In this document: positions 1 through 10,956 of the stretch, piece by piece
Layout: each line of letters opens with the position of its first letter
Position numbering within the stretch: position 1 is the first letter of the stretch
Source of the DNA: Amaurobius ferox
Taxonomy: Eukaryota; Arthropoda; Arachnida; Araneae; Amaurobiidae
Direction of reading: 5' to 3'
Assembly: GCA_951213105.1 (NCBI GenBank)
Contig: OX578138.1
Span: 93,650,914-93,714,913, forward strand
DNA: 64,000 nt
Notes under the pieces: generated by a model
What the model was told of the DNA's origin: nothing
Seen by the model: the letters and a program-made list of their open reading frames with translations, nothing else
Database searches by the model: none
Made by a program: the position numbers and the translations under genes

Positions 1-1276
1 TGCTTAAAGCATTGATTATGAAGCACTTTCCAACTTCAATGCAATTTCATTTAAACATGTCTAAAATGCAATACATTCCTCGGTAATATTTTAAAACTTA
101 TCACAATACTACATTAATTTATTATATTTGAAACCTTAAACCTTCATCGAAAAAAATTAACTTCAAATGACGGCATTAAAGTATAAATTGCCTGGTTTAA
201 ACATCTCTAAAATGTGATACATTCCTCGGTAATAATTTTAGAATTATCATAATACTACGATAATTTATTATATTTGAAAACTTCATCGAAAACAACTGAA
301 ATTCATTCAAATGACGTCATAAAAAAATAACACGTCTGGCTCTCTCTATAAAAGAAACATTTCATTCATAAATAATTCCCCCATTCATGTCATTCATCAC
401 AATACTATAATAATTTGTTTTATTTAAAAATTAAGACCATTGAGCTACAAGTAAATAAACTCTATGCGTTAAACTTCATCGAAAAATATCGTCCTTCTCT
501 TTCTAAAATCAATGAATATTTCATTCATATCAGCTAAGTAGACTCCATGGACTAAATTATTTTGTGTTAAAGAATTACAGCGATTCTAATACAACTCATT
601 CTACATATTTTGCTGTTTACATTTTACATAGGTGAAAAATAGGCTTAATAGTAGAAATAATAAAATTTAGATGAGCATTTAAACTGGAATATATTGTCAT
701 TGCGTTGTTTCAGTATGTAGATGCACAGAATTTACGCAAAAATAAAGTAGTTTTAGGACGGATACAACACTCAATATGAATTAAAAAGAACTTTAAAAAT
801 CACGATTTTGACACAAGATGGATGCCATATATCATTTTGAAATGGGTCATGTGATCGTTTCATATCATGGACACGTGATCGCTTCATATAAGAGGTGTTA
901 TTATTATTTTAATTTTTATTTAAAAAACTACTGAATATATTTCGCTGAATTTTTTGTTATATATTTTATGGAACAATTTGAATATTGCCTAAAATTTTCG
1001 AAGCAATTTAAGAATTTTAAATCCGCTTAAAAAATACTTGAAGAATTAGGTCCCATAGGGCTCAATGTATTCCATTTTTTCAACCCGGGTTCAATCCAAA
1101 ACTAATTGGGTGATACTCTTCATTTATATTCCCATAGGTCCTATAGACCGTCTGAACAACATACTAAAATTTCATTTTGATTAAGTCATTTTTACGGCAG
1201 TTATCGTGCTAACGGACAGACAGACAGACAGAATGAACAAAGTCATAAACACTTTTCAACTTTGTTGTAAAGTGTT
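1..1276 (-). repeat. Family A element (HINE/Helentron-like), copy A1, cut by window start
   Basis: Non-autonomous repeat also present near 31958, 34741 and 47895. Read on the minus strand it begins with AACACTTTACAAC within a terminal palindrome (1246-1276), then a (TGTC)n-type microsatellite (about 1212-1230). It ends with GTTGGAAAGTG at about 23-36 and a stem-loop whose outer part lies beyond base 1. The inverted subterminal motif plus 3' stem-loop resembles HINE/DINE-1-like Helentron derivatives. No coding capacity is seen. The family assignment comes from architecture only. Confidence 0.7.
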
Positions 1277-2029
1277 AAAAACAGTTAGCTATGCATATAG
1301 GTTAGAATATGCAACAAATCTACTCACATCAGTTTAGTAGAGTTATGGGATACACAGTTTCTAATATTTTTTATGTCAAACAATTCGCCAAATTTAATTT
1401 ATTTCCTGGATTGCATATAAATAATATTTTGACAAGGTTTTTATACTGGCGAATAAATAAACAATAGAATATCACGTACAGTTATAAATGTAAATTCTTT
1501 GATACATAATTTATTAACTTGGGTATGAATTAGATTGCAAATTGATAACGTTTTCTAATTATCAGAACAATTCATCACAGTATGCATAATTTTGTTTGTA
1601 GCATAATGCATTAAATTTGCACGAAATAATATGGATGATTATTTCAAATTACGCTGAATTTGCTGTTTTAATTCCAGTTTTAGTTTCGTTCGGAAACTTG
1701 GCGTATTTTCAAGAGTAATGTGGCAAAAATGCAAAAATATACAACAACCCTAGAATATCTGGAGAACGACGAGTCCTTGATTTATGGGGTTGGTCCTTTT
1801 GTTTTCGTTCGTTGTCAAATTCCGCGTATAAAACATGCTTTTAATTGACACATTTAAGCATGTGTAGTTCTGTTCTTTTTTAGATTTCGAAGATTTTTGC
1901 AGGTCATTTGGAAATCTGTTGAATCTGTTGAACCATCTGCTTTTACGAATCATACCAAATTGCCACAGGGTAAACCACACGTGAAACATCCAAATTTTAT
2001 AAAATTTGATCCACTAGTTTTTCAGCTAG
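1277..2029. other. A+T-rich stretch without recognised feature
   Basis: No gene or clear repeat is recognised. The part around 1660-1960 shows faint similarity to 39255-39430 (the same run of small motifs around a TTCCAG/TTTCAG-TTTT start), so it may be an old shared repeat. The 79-codon minus-strand frame here has no recognisable protein character. Confidence 0.4.
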
Positions 2030-2266
2030 AGTGGATGCATGCATTGCAGAGGTAGGCACGCACACAGACAGAAGCAAAGCTAAAAATTGGATACATACAT
2101 TGCACAGACACACAGACAGACACACACACAGACGTCACGTTAAAAATGGGTTTTTCGTATTCTAGAGGTCTCGAAACGTGTAGATCCGTCGAAAACTCGA
2201 GTTGCGATTTTCTGCTCGATTCCAATACTTTTCCTATACATTACCATGTATTGTAAGGAAAGTAAA
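2030..2266 (-). repeat. Diverged 5' end of a family B-like element
   Basis: Read on the minus strand it starts with the family B-type hairpin (TTACTTTCCTTAC ... paired with AGGAAAAGTA). Next come a diverged form of the TTTTCGAC block, the GAAACGTG-like line, and a CA/GT plus GACA microsatellite at about 2050-2135. The order of blocks matches family B copies such as 33521 but identity is low, so this is a related subfamily or an old copy. Confidence 0.5.
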
Positions 2267-2484
2267 AATGAACAATTCCGACTGATATGCAAAAATGTCT
2301 TAGATTTTGGGCCCTATAATCGACGCTTCAATCCTATAATATTTACGATTTTTCTAATTTCATGGATTCTAAATAAAATGTTTCATTTTTGGTATACAGA
2401 ATTGTTTCAATATTATAAATATATTTTGATATTTTGCAAGGAGTCACATGATGTCTTCGTATAATAAATGTGTAATTAATATTT

Positions 2485-2852
2485 CGATATTTATTTAAAC
2501 ATTTACTTAACATATTTTGATGCAATTTCTTTTACACATTATACGTGATAAATTAAATATTTTCTACAGTTTTCAAGGCAATTTGTAAATTTTAACTTCG
2601 TTTAAAAATGTTTGAATAATTAGGTCCCCTAGGGTTCAGTGTATTTTAATTTTTTCAAACCGGGTTCAATCCAAAACTATTTAGGTGATAATCTATCTTT
2701 TACATTCCCAAACGCCCCACAGACAGTTTCAACAACATACTAAAATTTCATTTTGATGAAGTCATTTGTACGACAGTTATTGTGCGAATGGGCGGACAGG
2801 CAGACAGAGTGAACAAAGTCATAAACATTTTACAATTATGTTGGAGAGTGTT
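2485..2852 (-). repeat. Family A fragment, copy A2 (5' third in its own orientation)
   Basis: Matches about 910-1276 of copy A1 and the corresponding part of A5: the AGGTCC(C)CTAGGG line, the GGGTTCAATCC line, the GACAGACA block and the terminal palindrome ending at 2852. The other two thirds of the element are missing. It is followed immediately by an antisense LINE 3' fragment, exactly as at A5 (49205). Confidence 0.65.
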
Positions 2853-2884
2853 AAAAACGGGAATTATGACAATTAGAGCAAGTA

Positions 2885-3235
2885 AATAATGTGCTATCAA
2901 TAAGGAAAAAAAATTCTCAATTTCAGTCGCATCATAAGTAAATTACATGTATTTGAAAGCCCTGGAAAAGGAACAATAGGTAATAATGCTTTTAAAAGAT
3001 TGAGTCAGAAGATTATGAAATCTAGGAGCTTAAAAGAGATAAACTTTCTGAAACTCAGTAGAATTGGATCCAGGCGGTCTTATAGAACCCTGCCTTAGTC
3101 CAAAGTTACTCTAACTACCATCCGCATTCTTATTTCCAATGAAAAGCATATTAAGAGCTTTGTAAATATATAGATGCCAAAATGGCATAATGATAGAATC
3201 GAGGAAAAGAGGAAATGAAATTGAACCCTAAATTT
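2885..3235 (-). pseudogene. LINE reverse transcriptase C-terminal fragment (Jockey/CR1-like)
   Basis: The minus strand carries a broken reading frame with APRFHNLLTQSFKS near 2985-3035, matching APRFYNVLPQSYKS in the homologous piece at 49215-49580. This motif is typical of the last part of Jockey/CR1-type LINE reverse-transcriptase proteins (the R-x-YN-x-LP block). Several stops and frame changes are present and only the 3' end of a LINE remains. It adjoins a family A end in the same arrangement as at 49205. Confidence 0.5.
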
Positions 3236-3326
3236 AAATCGGACGTTCAGTTTTGAAAAATTCATATGGAAAATTATTTTTGCAATGTGGTGAAAGGTTA
3301 TTTTTTTTAACTCATGTCTTATATAA

Positions 3327-4110
3327 TATACTCTATAACAAAAAGAAATCGACGCACCAAGAAGAAGTCATCCGATTGTAATGCAATTTCGTATGCAAAG
3401 ACATTTTGAGCGAACATGCAAATAAATAAAACTTGATGTCCAATGAATAAATAGTGGTAGGTCCAGCTCATCGGAACTGCGCATTCAGCAGGCGTATATC
3501 TGGGCAGGTGTATATCTGCAGGTGGGTATGGAATGGGGTGCCATGTCCTTTGTTAGACGGACCCTTTTGGTAGTCATTTCTGGCATACTGACAACATAGC
3601 GGTACGTAGACAAAATTCTACGACTGGTTGTGTTACCGTTCCTTTTGCGACACCCGGACTTATTTTTCAACAAGATAATGCCTGGCCGCACACGGTACGT
3701 GTTCTATGAATTGTCTTCAAGCTTGCCCAACACTTCTTTGGCCAGCTAGGTCTCCTGATCTCTCTCCCATAGAGCACATTTGGGACGTTATGGGAAGGCG
3801 ATTGCAACCATCCCGGAATTTGGACGATTTAGCCCGACAGTTGGAGACAATTTGGCAAGACCTTCCGCGGGATACCATCCGTGAACTTTATCAGTCCATG
3901 CCACGCCGGGAGACATCTTGCATCCAGGCCAGAGGTGTACCGACGCCTTATTGACTTCCTCCCTTTGTATACGGTCGAACTCTAAATCATTAAATTGTTC
4001 TGAAATTTTAATCGTTTCTTTTTCTATGCATGTTTTTCACGTCCACCTATTTTTATCACAATCGAACAACTCCGTCTTGGTGCGTCGATATCTTTGTTAT
4101 AGAGTGTATA
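3327..4110 (+). mobile_element. Tc1-type DNA transposon, internally deleted
   Basis: Inverted ends are visible: CTCTATAACAAAAAGAAATC at 3331 and its partner ending GTTATAGAGTG near 4106, each followed inwards by GACGCACCAAGA. TA dinucleotides flank both ends, as expected for Tc1/mariner insertion. At about 780 bp it is shorter than a complete Tc1 element (about 1.3 kb or more). The DNA-binding N-terminal part of the transposase is missing. Confidence 0.85.
3520..3954 (+). pseudogene. Tc1 transposase C-terminal half, frameshifted
   Basis: The open part (3706-3954) reads WPARSPDLSPIEHIWD, the classic Tc1 block carrying the third catalytic residue (E in SPIEH), and ends in MPRRETSCIQARGVPTPY. 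Upstream, in another frame, FQQDNAWPH (about 3666-3692) holds the second catalytic D. Further upstream RTLLVVISGILTT and ILRLVVLPFLLRHP occur with one in-frame stop. At least two one-base frame changes separate these blocks, so it is not functional. Tc1 transposases cut and paste DNA using a DDE triad; here the first D region is lost. Confidence 0.85.
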
Positions 4111-5124
4111 TAAGGATCGTGTTCTGCGGGATTGTACCCAGATTACACAAGTGGACAGAGGTGATTATGTGCCCGCTCAGGGTAAACATACCTCGCAGAA
4201 CAAATCCGCAATGTGGCAAAAAAAGAGTTTAGCACTCGCACGGCGGTCTAAAGGCGTTTATTTAGGGCGTATGCATATTATTTACTCATTTAAATTAAGA
4301 AAGTGATTGCTAAAGTTCTGGCAAAGCGTGACCACTCCTTTTGAAAAATTGAATTCACGAATTAATCCAATTAATTCTTGCATTAAAAACTTTTAAATAC
4401 CAGATTTCAATTTTTTTTAACTTCTCTTAAGTTCGCTTTTGAGCAGAAAAAACATTGTTTTAAACATTAATTATGTAAACATTTATAACGATTGTTGATA
4501 TTTTCAGCATACAAATCTAACAAAGGTGTATATATTTAGTGATATATATAATATAAAAATCTATATTTTGTATGTTATCATTTCACTTTGCATTTGAGAT
4601 CTTGGTTAAATAGTCCTATATCGTACTAAAAATATTCGATAACATATTTTGCTTCTACTTGAGTTTTTTCAATTTTGAATATTTTGTTGGTTTCTTTATA
4701 TTTACTTGGGACGACAATCTTGAGCATAGAAAACACGGATTCTTAAATATTCTGATTTTTTATTAAGGAAGTAAATGTATTGTTTTAAATGAAATGCTTT
4801 GAATACTATGATTGATAACATGATAATTGCGATTTGCTCATATTCGAAGCGTTGTGCAATGCCGGTTATACCTACCACTTATACAGTGAATGATCAAATA
4901 ATTATGACCAGCAAGCGATTTAAGACTATCCCCCAGGTATTGCTGAAGTTAAATTGCTGAAGTTAAATTGCTGATTTGGTATACGTAAAAACTGGTGGCA
5001 TGCAAAGGCAAACCAAGTTCATTCGTGTAGAAATAATGGGTAAAGGACACGATCCAACATTTATTAAAGATTACAAAGTGTAGACCAACGGCCAAAATCT
5101 GGATCTGAGTGCAAGATGTGTCAA
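4111..5124. other. Mostly unassigned A+T-rich DNA; possible mariner-like end at 4885
   Basis: No gene is recognised. At 4884-4915 the line CAGTGAATGATCAAATAATT followed by ATGACCAGC resembles the terminal repeat of Tc1/mariner elements, but I could not find a partner end. The 62-codon minus-strand frame at 4949-5137 has no recognised motif. Confidence 0.3.
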
Positions 5125-5299
5125 CAGGGCTGACCATAAGGTGGGGCAGAGTAAAAAAGTCCGGGCTCCAGAGGGGGCACGGATCGCCAGCATTTGAGAA
5201 GACATGAAAAATTCATAAAAATTAAGAAAATTAAATAGAGAGGGGAGAGGGGGCTGATAAATGTTTGTAGGGGCCCCATCATTTTTATAGGCGGCCCTG
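5125..5299. mobile_element. Possible short hAT-like MITE
   Basis: The left end CAGGGCTGACCATAAGGTGG and the right end (inverted) CAGGGCCGCCTATAAAAATG form imperfect terminal inverted repeats of the CAGGG type used by hAT elements. Length is about 175 bp. The flanking 8-mers (TGTGTCAA and TCGTCAGT) share only a GTCA core, so no clean 8-bp duplication supports the call. Confidence 0.35.
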
Positions 5300-6253
5300 T
5301 CGTCAGTGAGAACTAGATGTTCGAGATGAGCAAACAGTTTACAGACTTATTTTGCCCAATACAGAATGGCAACAGTTTGTTAAATTATGAATTATGTTAA
5401 TCAGCGACCACATCAACACCTCTGCTTACTGCCGCACATTACACAATATAATCTATATAAGCTGGTGTATTAACTAGTTTTTCATAATAATTTCGCCTCT
5501 CAGTAAACATAGAATTGATATAAATTAAAATTTATTAAGAATCTAAATTATACTTATATCACGACTTTTTAGATCTGAATCTCAGCAGCTGTCTCACATT
5601 TCCTAAAATATTCTTGAAGAATTAAAACAATTCCTTTAAATCATCCGGCCACATTGCGAGTTGAAATTTGAATAGAAGTAAAATTCCTTTGATGCAAATA
5701 CATGTTTAAATAAAATAAAGATAAACGCATATCAAACATTTAATTTCACGTATTATACTTGATTCGTAATATCAAGTATCCCATTGTTCTGAATCTTCAC
5801 AGCTGTGTTTATCTAAGTTTGTTTTTTAATAAAATTTGAAACCTTTCAGCATTACCTAAGGAATAATATTCTAAGAATTAAATGAGTTAGAATCGCTCGA
5901 GAAATAAATTTATTTCTTTTAAATTGTAATTTCTATTGAAACGTTGCTTGTAAAAAGCATTTCATTTCTAGGAATATTTAACAGATTTAACAAACGCATT
6001 CCAGGCAGCTTATATATTTTAAATTTAAAGTGTAAATTCACATTATTTTTAGTAAATACATAATAATGTTGATTATTTTTATAATTTTTTTTAATACATA
6101 GTCTACGAAAGATATATTACATAGTTTAACATATAGTATACGTCCACCACAGTATTCGTTCACTTAGTGTAAGTAGGCGAATCCAAACACGAAAGGGGGG
6201 AGTAGGTTAGAAGATGAGCTGAACTACATATTGGATTTTAGTCCAGTGCTTCC
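5300..6253. other. A+T-rich stretch, nothing recognised
   Basis: No ORF, RNA gene or repeat structure was recognised in this stretch between the putative MITE and the first full family B copy. Confidence 0.4.
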
Positions 6254-7548
6254 ACTTTCCTTATATACATAGTATACTGTAGAAGGAAAGGTTGTGACGG
6301 GGTTGAAAACTCGAATTCCAGTTTTCGACGGGAGAGCACATTTCAAGCATCCCTGAACACGAATCAGACATTTTTAAGGTGATGCCTGTGTGTGTGTCAG
6401 TTAATCTGTGGAGATATATCTCACGAACGAATCAAGCGATCTGAATAAAATTTGGTACAAAAATCACAATCAGTGAATACTGGAAGCCTATTGTTTTCAG
6501 ACGCCTAAATTTTGAAATGAAAATTTAAAAAAAATTATCAAAAATTTGAAACATTTAATAAAGTTACGTAAATAATTATTTCTAATGTAATATTTCATTA
6601 GAAACCCATTGACATAAGCTTTAAATCAATAGCACGAACCGTTCTCGAGATATTGGACATTTTTCAAATAAATTTATAAAAAACCCATATAAAATTAAAT
6701 ATATATATATATTAACTATAGTGAAATCTATTCACTTTTCATATATAATATTATGCGGTTTCATATGTAATATTATGCGATTTATTATCAACATTCTATT
6801 AGATTTAGCTCGTTCGTTCACGAGAGAAGATACTTTGGGTAATAGCTTTGTAATTTGACACCATTAACGTTTCTCTATCATAAGACTCGCCTATTTCTTC
6901 ATAAACAATGCTTGGCGAAATTTTGGTGGCGAATTTAGTAGAATATCTCCAAAGATAAAAATGAATAAATTAATGAAACTGGCGGCTAATTGATGAAAGT
7001 ACAATATCTTGAAAAGAACGTAAATGTAGACTAACCCATTCCTCCGTCCGTCCGTAACGCTTGGCGAGAAATTTAGCGAGAAGTCGCCAACTTTACGACT
7101 ATTTGAAATGCTGCCAAAGTGTCAGTAATGCCGCCAAATTGATAAAAATGATGCCTTGCTGATGCATTTGGCGAACTTGGCGACTAATTTAGCAATGTAT
7201 TGCCAACTATGCTATATTTTGCTCCAGATTGACAGAAAATTGCAAAAATGTCGCTAAACTAATGAAAATAACGCCTAAATGATGAATACAGTATTAAAAT
7301 ATTTTAATATATGGACTACATCGCTGTTTGAGGATGCTATCTGGTAAATGTTTCTTTAGAGTTGCGCGAAATGTAAGTTAATTGGATACTTTAATATAAT
7401 TTTACATGCTGTCATCCGGAAATTCGCCAAATATGCAATTCAACGATAAAAACACAGTAACGTGGATCTTATACATTATTGTTTTACTGTAAAAGTAGTA
7501 AATTCATTGCATTATATAAGAAAAGTCACTTACTGCTCACATCATATT
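6254..7548 (+). repeat. Family B element (HINE/DINE-1-like), copy B1, long form
   Basis: Starts with ACTTTCCTTATATAC and the near-palindromic GTCGAAAA...TTTTCGAC block, has a short GT tract (about 6385-6400), then the long A+T-rich body. About three diverged copies of an internal unit (around 6890, 7045 and 7170) carry GCTTGGCGA and CGCCAA words. The 3' end has ATATAAGAAAAGTCACTTACTGC and a CACATCA end. The inverted subterminal motif near the 3' end and the repeat-bearing middle fit a HINE-type Helentron derivative. It is joined head-to-tail to B2 with no spacer. Confidence 0.75.
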
Positions 7549-7549
7549 A

Positions 7550-8495
7550 CATTCCTTATATACATAATGTATAAGGAAAGTATTGTGGCGGGGTCGAAAA
7601 TTCGAATTCGAGTTTTCGACGGGAGAGCACGTTTCAAGCATCCCTGATCACGAATCAAACATTTTTGAAGTGATGTCTGTCTGTGTGTGTGTGTGTGTGT
7701 GTGCGTGTGTGTGTGTCAGTGAGACTGTGGAGACGATAACTGACGAACGAATGGACCGATTCGAACCAAATTTGGTACAAAAATCACAATCCGTAAACAC
7801 TGGAAGCCTATTGTTTTTATACGAAATCGAATGTCCAGAACCCCCCTAAATTTTCGAATGAAATATTGAAAAAATCGTCAAAAAATCAAAACCACTAATA
7901 AAGTTACGCAAATAGACATTTCTTATGTAATTTCTCATTAGAAATCGATTGACATAAATTTTAGAACCCTAACATGAACCGTTCTCTAGATATTGTACAT
8001 TTTTCAAAAAAATTATCAAAAATTCATATAAAATAAAAAAAAAAAATATTTCCTATTGAGAAACATGTTCACTTTTCATATGTAATACCATGCGATAAAT
8101 TGAGTGACATCATTCTCGTGGATCTAGCTCGTTCCATTCATGAAAAAAATACTTTGAATAATATTTTTGTATTTGAACGCCAATAGTCATTTATCTGCTG
8201 TAAGAATCACTTATTTCTTAGTGCATAACGCTTGGCGAGATTTTGACGACAAATTTGGCGGAATGTCGCGAACTTGGCGACTTTTTTTTAAATGTTGCCA
8301 AATTAACGAAAATCTCGCCAAATAAATAAATATGACGCTAAATCAATGAAAATGACGACTAATTGTCGAAAATTCAATATCTTGGAAAGAATATTAGTAT
8401 CTACTATAAGTAAAACTTATTTTTTTACTGTAAAAGTAGTAAATTCATTACATTATATAAGGAAAGTCATGTGTTGCCCACATCAGATTTTTTTT
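7550..8495 (+). repeat. Family B element, copy B2, short form
   Basis: Complete short form: a TTCCTTATATACATAATG hairpin start, the TCGAATTCGA palindrome block (about 7597-7622), (GT)n at 7680-7715, then GACGAACGAATGG and AAATTTGGTAC. It has a single GGCGAGATTTTGACGAC unit at about 8230 and the 3' end ATATAAGGAAAGTCATGTG-TTGCC-CACATCAG with T tail. The 3' stem is ATGTG/CACAT. The 88-codon frame here is not a protein; it crosses the microsatellite. Confidence 0.8.
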
Positions 8496-8973
8496 ATTTT
8501 TCGTTTATATTAGAAATAAACTCAACAAGCAATAATTTCAAAGAATTTCAAGATTTTCATATAATGTTAAAAGTTATTTTGAAATAACTCTAATAAGTAA
8601 TCCTTCAGTAACTAAGTAATAAAATCCATCTGAACAGATAATTTATAGTAAAATTGAAGAAATAAATATTATAAAATACTTGCAAAATTTTTTATGCACT
8701 CATATTTTAATGCACAAGAATGACTAAATATATTTAAGACATTTTAACTAAATAACAGTTAAAGTTCAGATTTTTGATAGTCAGGAATGTGAGATATCTT
8801 TGAAATATATTTAATTTGAATTTTTAATTTCTTAAAGATTCTACTGCACAAATAGTTAATATTTTCCTCAATATAATTTGAATAGCAAAAATATTTTATT
8901 TGATGTTTGCAAAGGATTTGTACGTACTTCACAACACGATATTTCACATATTTTTTCTGCTTCAATAATTATT
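8496..8973. other. A+T-rich spacer, nothing recognised
   Basis: Low-complexity A+T-rich DNA between two family B copies. The 68-codon minus-strand frame shows no known motif. Confidence 0.4.
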
Positions 8974-9013
8974 ACTTTCTTTATATACATAGTATAATGT
9001 ATAAGGAAAGTAT

Positions 9014-9072
9014 ACAGAAGCAGTGCACACATTCTTTCTTAATAAAAATATGTTAGGGACACGACACCAACC
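9014..9072 (+). mobile_element. 5'-truncated SINE (family S1) tail inserted in B3
   Basis: The 59 bp match the 3' end of the SINE at 21989-22184 (GAAGCAGTGCACAC..., GACACGACA.CAAC). It interrupts the family B start and is flanked by a perfect 13-bp duplication ATAAGGAAAGTAT (9001-9013 and 9073-9085). The direct repeat and the 5' truncation show target-primed retrotransposition of a SINE into an older family B copy. Confidence 0.85.
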
Positions 9073-9177
9073 ATAAGGAAAGTATTGTGACGGGGTCGAA
9101 AATTCGAATTCGAGTTTTCGACGGGAGAGCACGTTTCAAGCATCCCTGATCACGAATCAGACATTTTTGAGGTTATG

Positions 9178-9354
9178 TTTGTGTGCGTGTGTCTGTGTGT
9201 TTGCATAAGTGCATGTGTGTGCATGAGTGCTTGTGTGTGTACGTGTGTGCGTATGTGTTATGTGCGTGTTACGTGCGTGTGTGTGTGTATGTGTTATGTG
9301 CATGCGTGTTTGTGTGTATGTGTTTTGTGCGCGCGCGTGTGTGTGTGTGTGTGG
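9178..9354. repeat. Impure (GT)n microsatellite inside B3
   Basis: Long GT/GTGC/TATGTGTT-rich tract at the position where all family B copies carry a shorter GT run. It creates spurious Cys/Val-rich and Thr/His-rich frames on both strands. Confidence 0.9.
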
Positions 9355-10405
9355 AGATGATATCTCACGAATGAATCGAAAACTTACAATCCGTGAATTC
9401 TGGAAGCTTATTGTTTTTAAGCGCAATCACATGTTCAGAACCCTCCTATATTTTGGAGTGACATTTTGAAAAAATCATCACAAAATCAAAACCTTTAATA
9501 AAGTTACGCAAATAGTCTTTTCTTATGTAATGTTTAATTAGATTCACATAAACTTTAGAACGATAGCATAAACCGTTCTCAAGATATTTAACATTTTTCA
9601 AATTAATTAATCAAAAAATCACATAAAAAAGTATTAACTCTTGTGAAATATATTCACTTTTCATACATAATATAATGCGATAAATTTGGTGACATTATTC
9701 TCGTGGATCTAGTTTGTTCCATTCATGAGAAAAGATACTTTGCGTAATATTGGTTTTTTTTTTTATACTTGAACGCAAATAGTCATTTCTCTGCTATAAG
9801 AATAACTTGGTTCTCCGTCCATAATGCTTGGCGATATTTTGGTGAAAATCGCCAACTTGGCGACTTTTTAAAAACATTGCCAAATTAACAAAAATGTCGC
9901 CAAATTTAAAAATGTTACACTAAATCAAACAAAATGCCGACTAATTGACGAAAATGCTCTTTCTTAGAAAGAATATAAGAATCTACTATAAGAATAATCT
10001 ATTTTTTCGTCCGTAGCCTTTTCAAAATTTTAGTGACGAATTCGTCGGAATATCTGAAACTTGCTGACTTTTGAAATGTTGCCAAATTGCCAAAAATGTC
10101 ACCTAATTGATAAAAATCCGTCAAACTGATGACTGTTCAATATCTTGAAAAGAACATAAGAGTAGACAATAAGAATAACCCGTTTATCCGTCCGTAACAC
10201 TTGGCGAGAAATTTAGAGGGACGTCGCCAACTTGGTGATTATTTTAAATGTGGCTAAATTGACGAAATTTCGCCAAATTTATAAAAATGACGTCAAATGG
10301 AACCAACTCTGAAAACAACCAAAATTTTGAATATAAGAAATGGTCATCTCTCAGGGTGTCTGTAACACTTGGTGATGCATTTGGCGAACTTGCCACCTGC
10401 TGCAT

Positions 10406-10956
10406 ACACGTTATACATCCATTGGGGTTCCCTTGTTCGGTGACGCTTACCAACCCTGAAACTCCTTTCGCGAACTCCGATTCACAAGCTCTTTAAATAT
10501 CGATTGGCCAAATTTAAAGAGCCCTGGTCAAATATGCTTGTGAACTCCCGGTGCTTGGGGGCTCCAACTCCGGTTTGTTGTCAACAATAATTCTGGAAGT
10601 ATACTTGTATTAACTACGTCATAGATGTTAGTGAAATTTAGGTATTTTATATTAAACCCTTTATACTATTGTTCTATTGTTACAAACATGTAAATTGCCT
10701 TCACTGGAGGCTCATTGAGGATTGGTCCTAATACGGAAATGTAGTCTTACCATACATATCTCGATTTTCGGGGCAGGGTTGCATTATTTGGTGATTTATC
10801 GTCCACTTGGCGAGTTATCGTAACAATTACTGTTTATATTGATACTAAATAGTTTAAATTAATACTTTATAAGCAAAATGCCTCAAATGTCACTAAGCTG
10901 TTGTGAGATTCAAATCAAAACCTTTTAAATAATTAAATATTTACAACATGTTTTTA
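10406..10956. other. Unassigned stretch between B3 and B4
   Basis: Less A+T-rich at 10400-10560. No protein or RNA motif is recognised in the two short overlapping opposite-strand frames at 10244-10496. A short GGTGATTTATCGTCCACTTG line near 10780 recalls family B internal units. Confidence 0.35.

Larger units (their letters stand above)
8974..10405 (+). repeat. Family B element, copy B3, long form, 3' end missing
   Basis: The start at 8974 is interrupted by a 59-bp SINE tail (9014-9072). It then has the usual blocks and an expanded, impure GT microsatellite (9178-9354). Four diverged internal units follow (about 9815, 10000, 10180 and 10355; spacing roughly 175-185 bp), each starting with a (C)CGTCCGTAA-like line and GGCGA/CGCCAA words. 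The usual 3' terminus (CACATCAG) is not found, so the copy is 3' truncated or joined to other DNA near 10405. Confidence 0.7.

Noticed and set aside
3485..3691. Minus-strand 68-codon ORF
   Set aside because: Shadow of the broken Tc1 transposase on the plus strand.
9157..9469. Cys/Val-rich and Thr/His-rich ORFs
   Set aside because: They are translations of the impure GT/CA microsatellite in copy B3. The same holds for frames at 46363-46698 and 37996-38253.
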